Shown here piece after piece: positions 62,862 through 64,000 of a DNA stretch of 64,000 nt. Each line of letters starts with the position of its first letter. Positions within the stretch are counted from its first letter, which is position 1. Origin of the DNA: Actinomycetota bacterium (lineage in GTDB: Bacteria; Actinomycetota; UBA4738; HRBIN12). The notes under the pieces were generated by a model. It did no database searches, was not told the origin of the DNA, and worked only from the letters and a program-made list of their open reading frames with translations. The DNA lies in contig DASSCU010000064.1 in NCBI GenBank assembly GCA_035697485.1, forward strand, positions 59,843-123,842, in the 5' to 3' direction. Both the position numbers and the translations under genes were made by a program.

Positions 62862-63257
62862 TCAGGCGGCGATGGCAAGCGCAGCCTGCAGACGGTCGAC
62901 GACTCTGACCAGGTCGTCGCGGTCGAGGGTCAGCGCCGCGCCGGAGCACATCGAGCCTTGCCTACCGATCGGCAGATGTGGCGCGCTGTGAACGGCGAAC
63001 CGTGGCGGGTGGCGATGGGTTTCGTGCGAGCGCGGAACGCCGATTCGGTGCACTCGCGATCGCGAACACCGCAAGCGGCACACACGTCGAGATCGCGATC
63101 GAGTCGGCATACCGAGCTCCACGGCGAACTCGAAGCGAGGGACCGCATGGTGGACGCCCGGGCCATCGCTACCATGATCCCTTGTGGCCGGCCACGCGGC
63201 CCGGCAGTACGCGATCAGGTGACGCCGAGCCTGATCATGATCAACGGCGTACCTCAA
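62862..63257 (-). pseudogene. Possible decayed or frameshifted small gene
   Basis: The frame ending at 62862 finishes with a protein-like segment (CSGAALTLDRDDLVRVVDRL). A different minus frame over about 63000-63180 contains LDRDLDVCAACGVRDREC, also protein-like. Neither frame is convincing over its full length, which would fit a frameshifted remnant or chance in high-GC DNA. No family recognised. Low confidence. Confidence 0.22.
63213..63243. promoter_or_regulatory. Inverted repeats upstream of the VOC gene
   Basis: GATCAGG (63213-63219) and CCTGATC (63230-63236) form a perfect 7-bp inverted repeat with a 10-bp spacer. The second arm runs into the perfect palindrome TGATCATGATCA (63232-63243). 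Placed 60-90 bp before the VOC gene they look like operator sites for a dimeric regulator. Confidence 0.45.
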
Positions 63258-63305
63258 TGCCCCGGCCGGGACATCATCACTATACGGAAGGAGACGGGCT
63301 GTGCG

Positions 63306-64000
63306 GTGCCGGGCATGACCGAGGTCGGAACGGATTGGCGGGTGGTCGATGGCGTCGCGACGGCATGGTTCGACGCGCCGTCGCTGATTGAGGGGGCTGC
63401 GCTGGCCGGGCGCATCGTGGAGCTGTCGGCCGAGATCGTGGTCGACCTGCGCGCGACAGGCATGCGGGTGCGCCTCGACTCAGACGAGCACGCCGAGCCG
63501 GTGTCGGCGGCCGCGCGGGATCTCGGGCTGGCCGCGAACCCTGCCGTGCTGCAGCACCTGAGCGTCGTGTTCGAATCCGCGAACCCGTCTGTGGTGAGGC
63601 GGTTCTGGCAGCGCGTGCTCGACTACGCGCCTGGGGAGGACGGCGGTTTGGCGGATCCGTTGCGGCGCGACCCCGCGATACGGATCCGGCAGTCGACCGA
63701 GCCACGGCCGTTGCGAAACCGCATCCACCTCGACGTGGTGCGGCCGGCCGCGGCGGTCGAGCAGGCGAGTCTTGGTGAGGCATCGGGACCGTTCGGGGTC
63801 TGTCACACCGACCCCGACGGCAACGAGGTCGACCTGGTGCCGGGCGCGGCGCTCGGCGAGAGGATCGGGACAGCCGACTGGCAGGCGGTGTTCAGCGCGA
63901 TGGCGTGCTACCGCACCACCTCGCCGACGCAGCAGCGTGACCTGGCCGACGCAGCAGCGGCGCTAGCCGACGACACGGGCTTCCCGCTGCTGGTCGACCT
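63306..64000 (+). CDS. Pterin-dehydratase-like / VOC (glyoxalase-fold) protein, 3' end outside window
   Basis: The frame is open from GTG 63306 (ATG 63315 is the alternative) to the window edge, about 231 codons. The first ~80 residues (WFDAPSLIEGAALAGRIVEL, VDLRATGMRVRLDS, AARDLGL) resemble a pterin-4a-carbinolamine-dehydratase-like module. From about 85 there is a VOC module: VFESANPSVVRRFWQRVLDY, IHLDVVR, CHTDPDGNEVDLVPG. Actinobacterial proteins with this two-part layout exist, but their substrate is unclear. GGAAGGAG (63286-63293) is the ribosome site. Confidence 0.75.
   Translation, partial: MPGMTEVGTDWRVVDGVATAWFDAPSLIEGAALAGRIVELSAEIVVDLRATGMRVRLDSDEHAEPVSAAARDLGLAANPAVLQHLSVVFESANPSVVRRFWQRVLDYAPGEDGGLADPLRRDPAIRIRQSTEPRPLRNRIHLDVVRPAAAVEQASLGEASGPFGVCHTDPDGNEVDLVPGAALGERIGTADWQAVFSAMACYRTTSPTQQRDLADAAAALADDTGFPLLVD

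Larger units (their letters stand above)
62690..63300. other. Gene-poor region between tRNA-fMet and the VOC gene
   Basis: About 600 bp without a convincing intact gene. It holds two short GC hairpins (CGGCG-aaa-CGCCG and CCGCC-tgtc-GGCGG) between 62717 and 62790, a possible decayed minus-strand gene, and inverted repeats near the right end. Confidence 0.6.

Overview
This 64 kb window is from a GC-rich chromosome (roughly 70% G+C by eye) of an actinobacterium. Lineage markers are a WhiB-type Fe-S regulator, a proteasome activator (Bpa) ending in GQYL, a SigR/RsrA-like redox sigma/anti-sigma pair, the actinobacterial bc1-aa3 cluster (ctaE-qcrCAB-ctaCDF) and a MarP-like membrane serine protease. 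The class cannot be fixed from the sequence. No phage, insertion sequence or CRISPR array was seen. Almost every gene is a chromosomal housekeeping gene packed with ATGA/GTGA overlaps.

Layout. 1-10.9 kb is one long leftward run. In transcription order it is cyclic 2,3-diphosphoglycerate synthetase, 2-phosphoglycerate kinase, a TalC-type transaldolase, rho, rpmE, a DUF1385 membrane protein, a DivIVA-domain protein, prfA, prmC, a Sua5-type tRNA threonylcarbamoylation gene, a low-molecular-weight phosphatase, rpiB and the 5' part of glyA. 11-13 kb holds a phosphoesterase divergent from the MarP-like protease. 13-20.2 kb is the leftward aspartate-family block: response regulator, argS, lysA fused to a GNAT domain, hom, thrC, thrB. 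Next come tRNA-Arg(CCG), pdxH, pyruvate:ferredoxin oxidoreductase with its dihydroorotate-dehydrogenase-like partner, an M20 peptidase and bpa. 27.8-32.1 kb is a leftward polyamine-type ABC importer (potADBC). pyrD and pyrE are divergent at 33.2 kb.

33.8-41.2 kb holds the respiratory cluster: ctaG-like, then ctaE, qcrC, qcrA, qcrB, ctaC, ctaD, ctaF, with a recognisable promoter. 41-52 kb is mixed: methyltransferase, DUF309, a sarcosine-oxidase-like flavoenzyme, marR divergent from a VIT-family transporter, GNATs, an ABC exporter, an RTX-repeat protein, a family-5 uracil-DNA glycosylase, an ABC-F protein and whiB. 52-62.5 kb holds nth, an S51 peptidase, a PLP decarboxylase, a PIG-L deacetylase, rsrA, sigR, ftsH, a glycosyltransferase with a cysteinyl-tRNA-synthetase-like tail, a hydrolase, a cNMP-binding protein and an M1 peptidase. 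The right end has the initiator tRNA, about 0.65 kb of gene-poor DNA with a possible decayed gene, and an incomplete pterin-dehydratase-like/VOC gene.

Two things stand out. First, the linked pair for cyclic 2,3-diphosphoglycerate synthesis, a pathway best known from methanogenic archaea. Second, many first-in-operon genes carry a TANNNT hexamer ending 6-9 nt before the start codon and no Shine-Dalgarno. That implies widespread leaderless transcription, and it corrects several start codons (pdxH, the VIT gene, pyrD, pyrE). In places divergent -10 hexamers overlap or abut.
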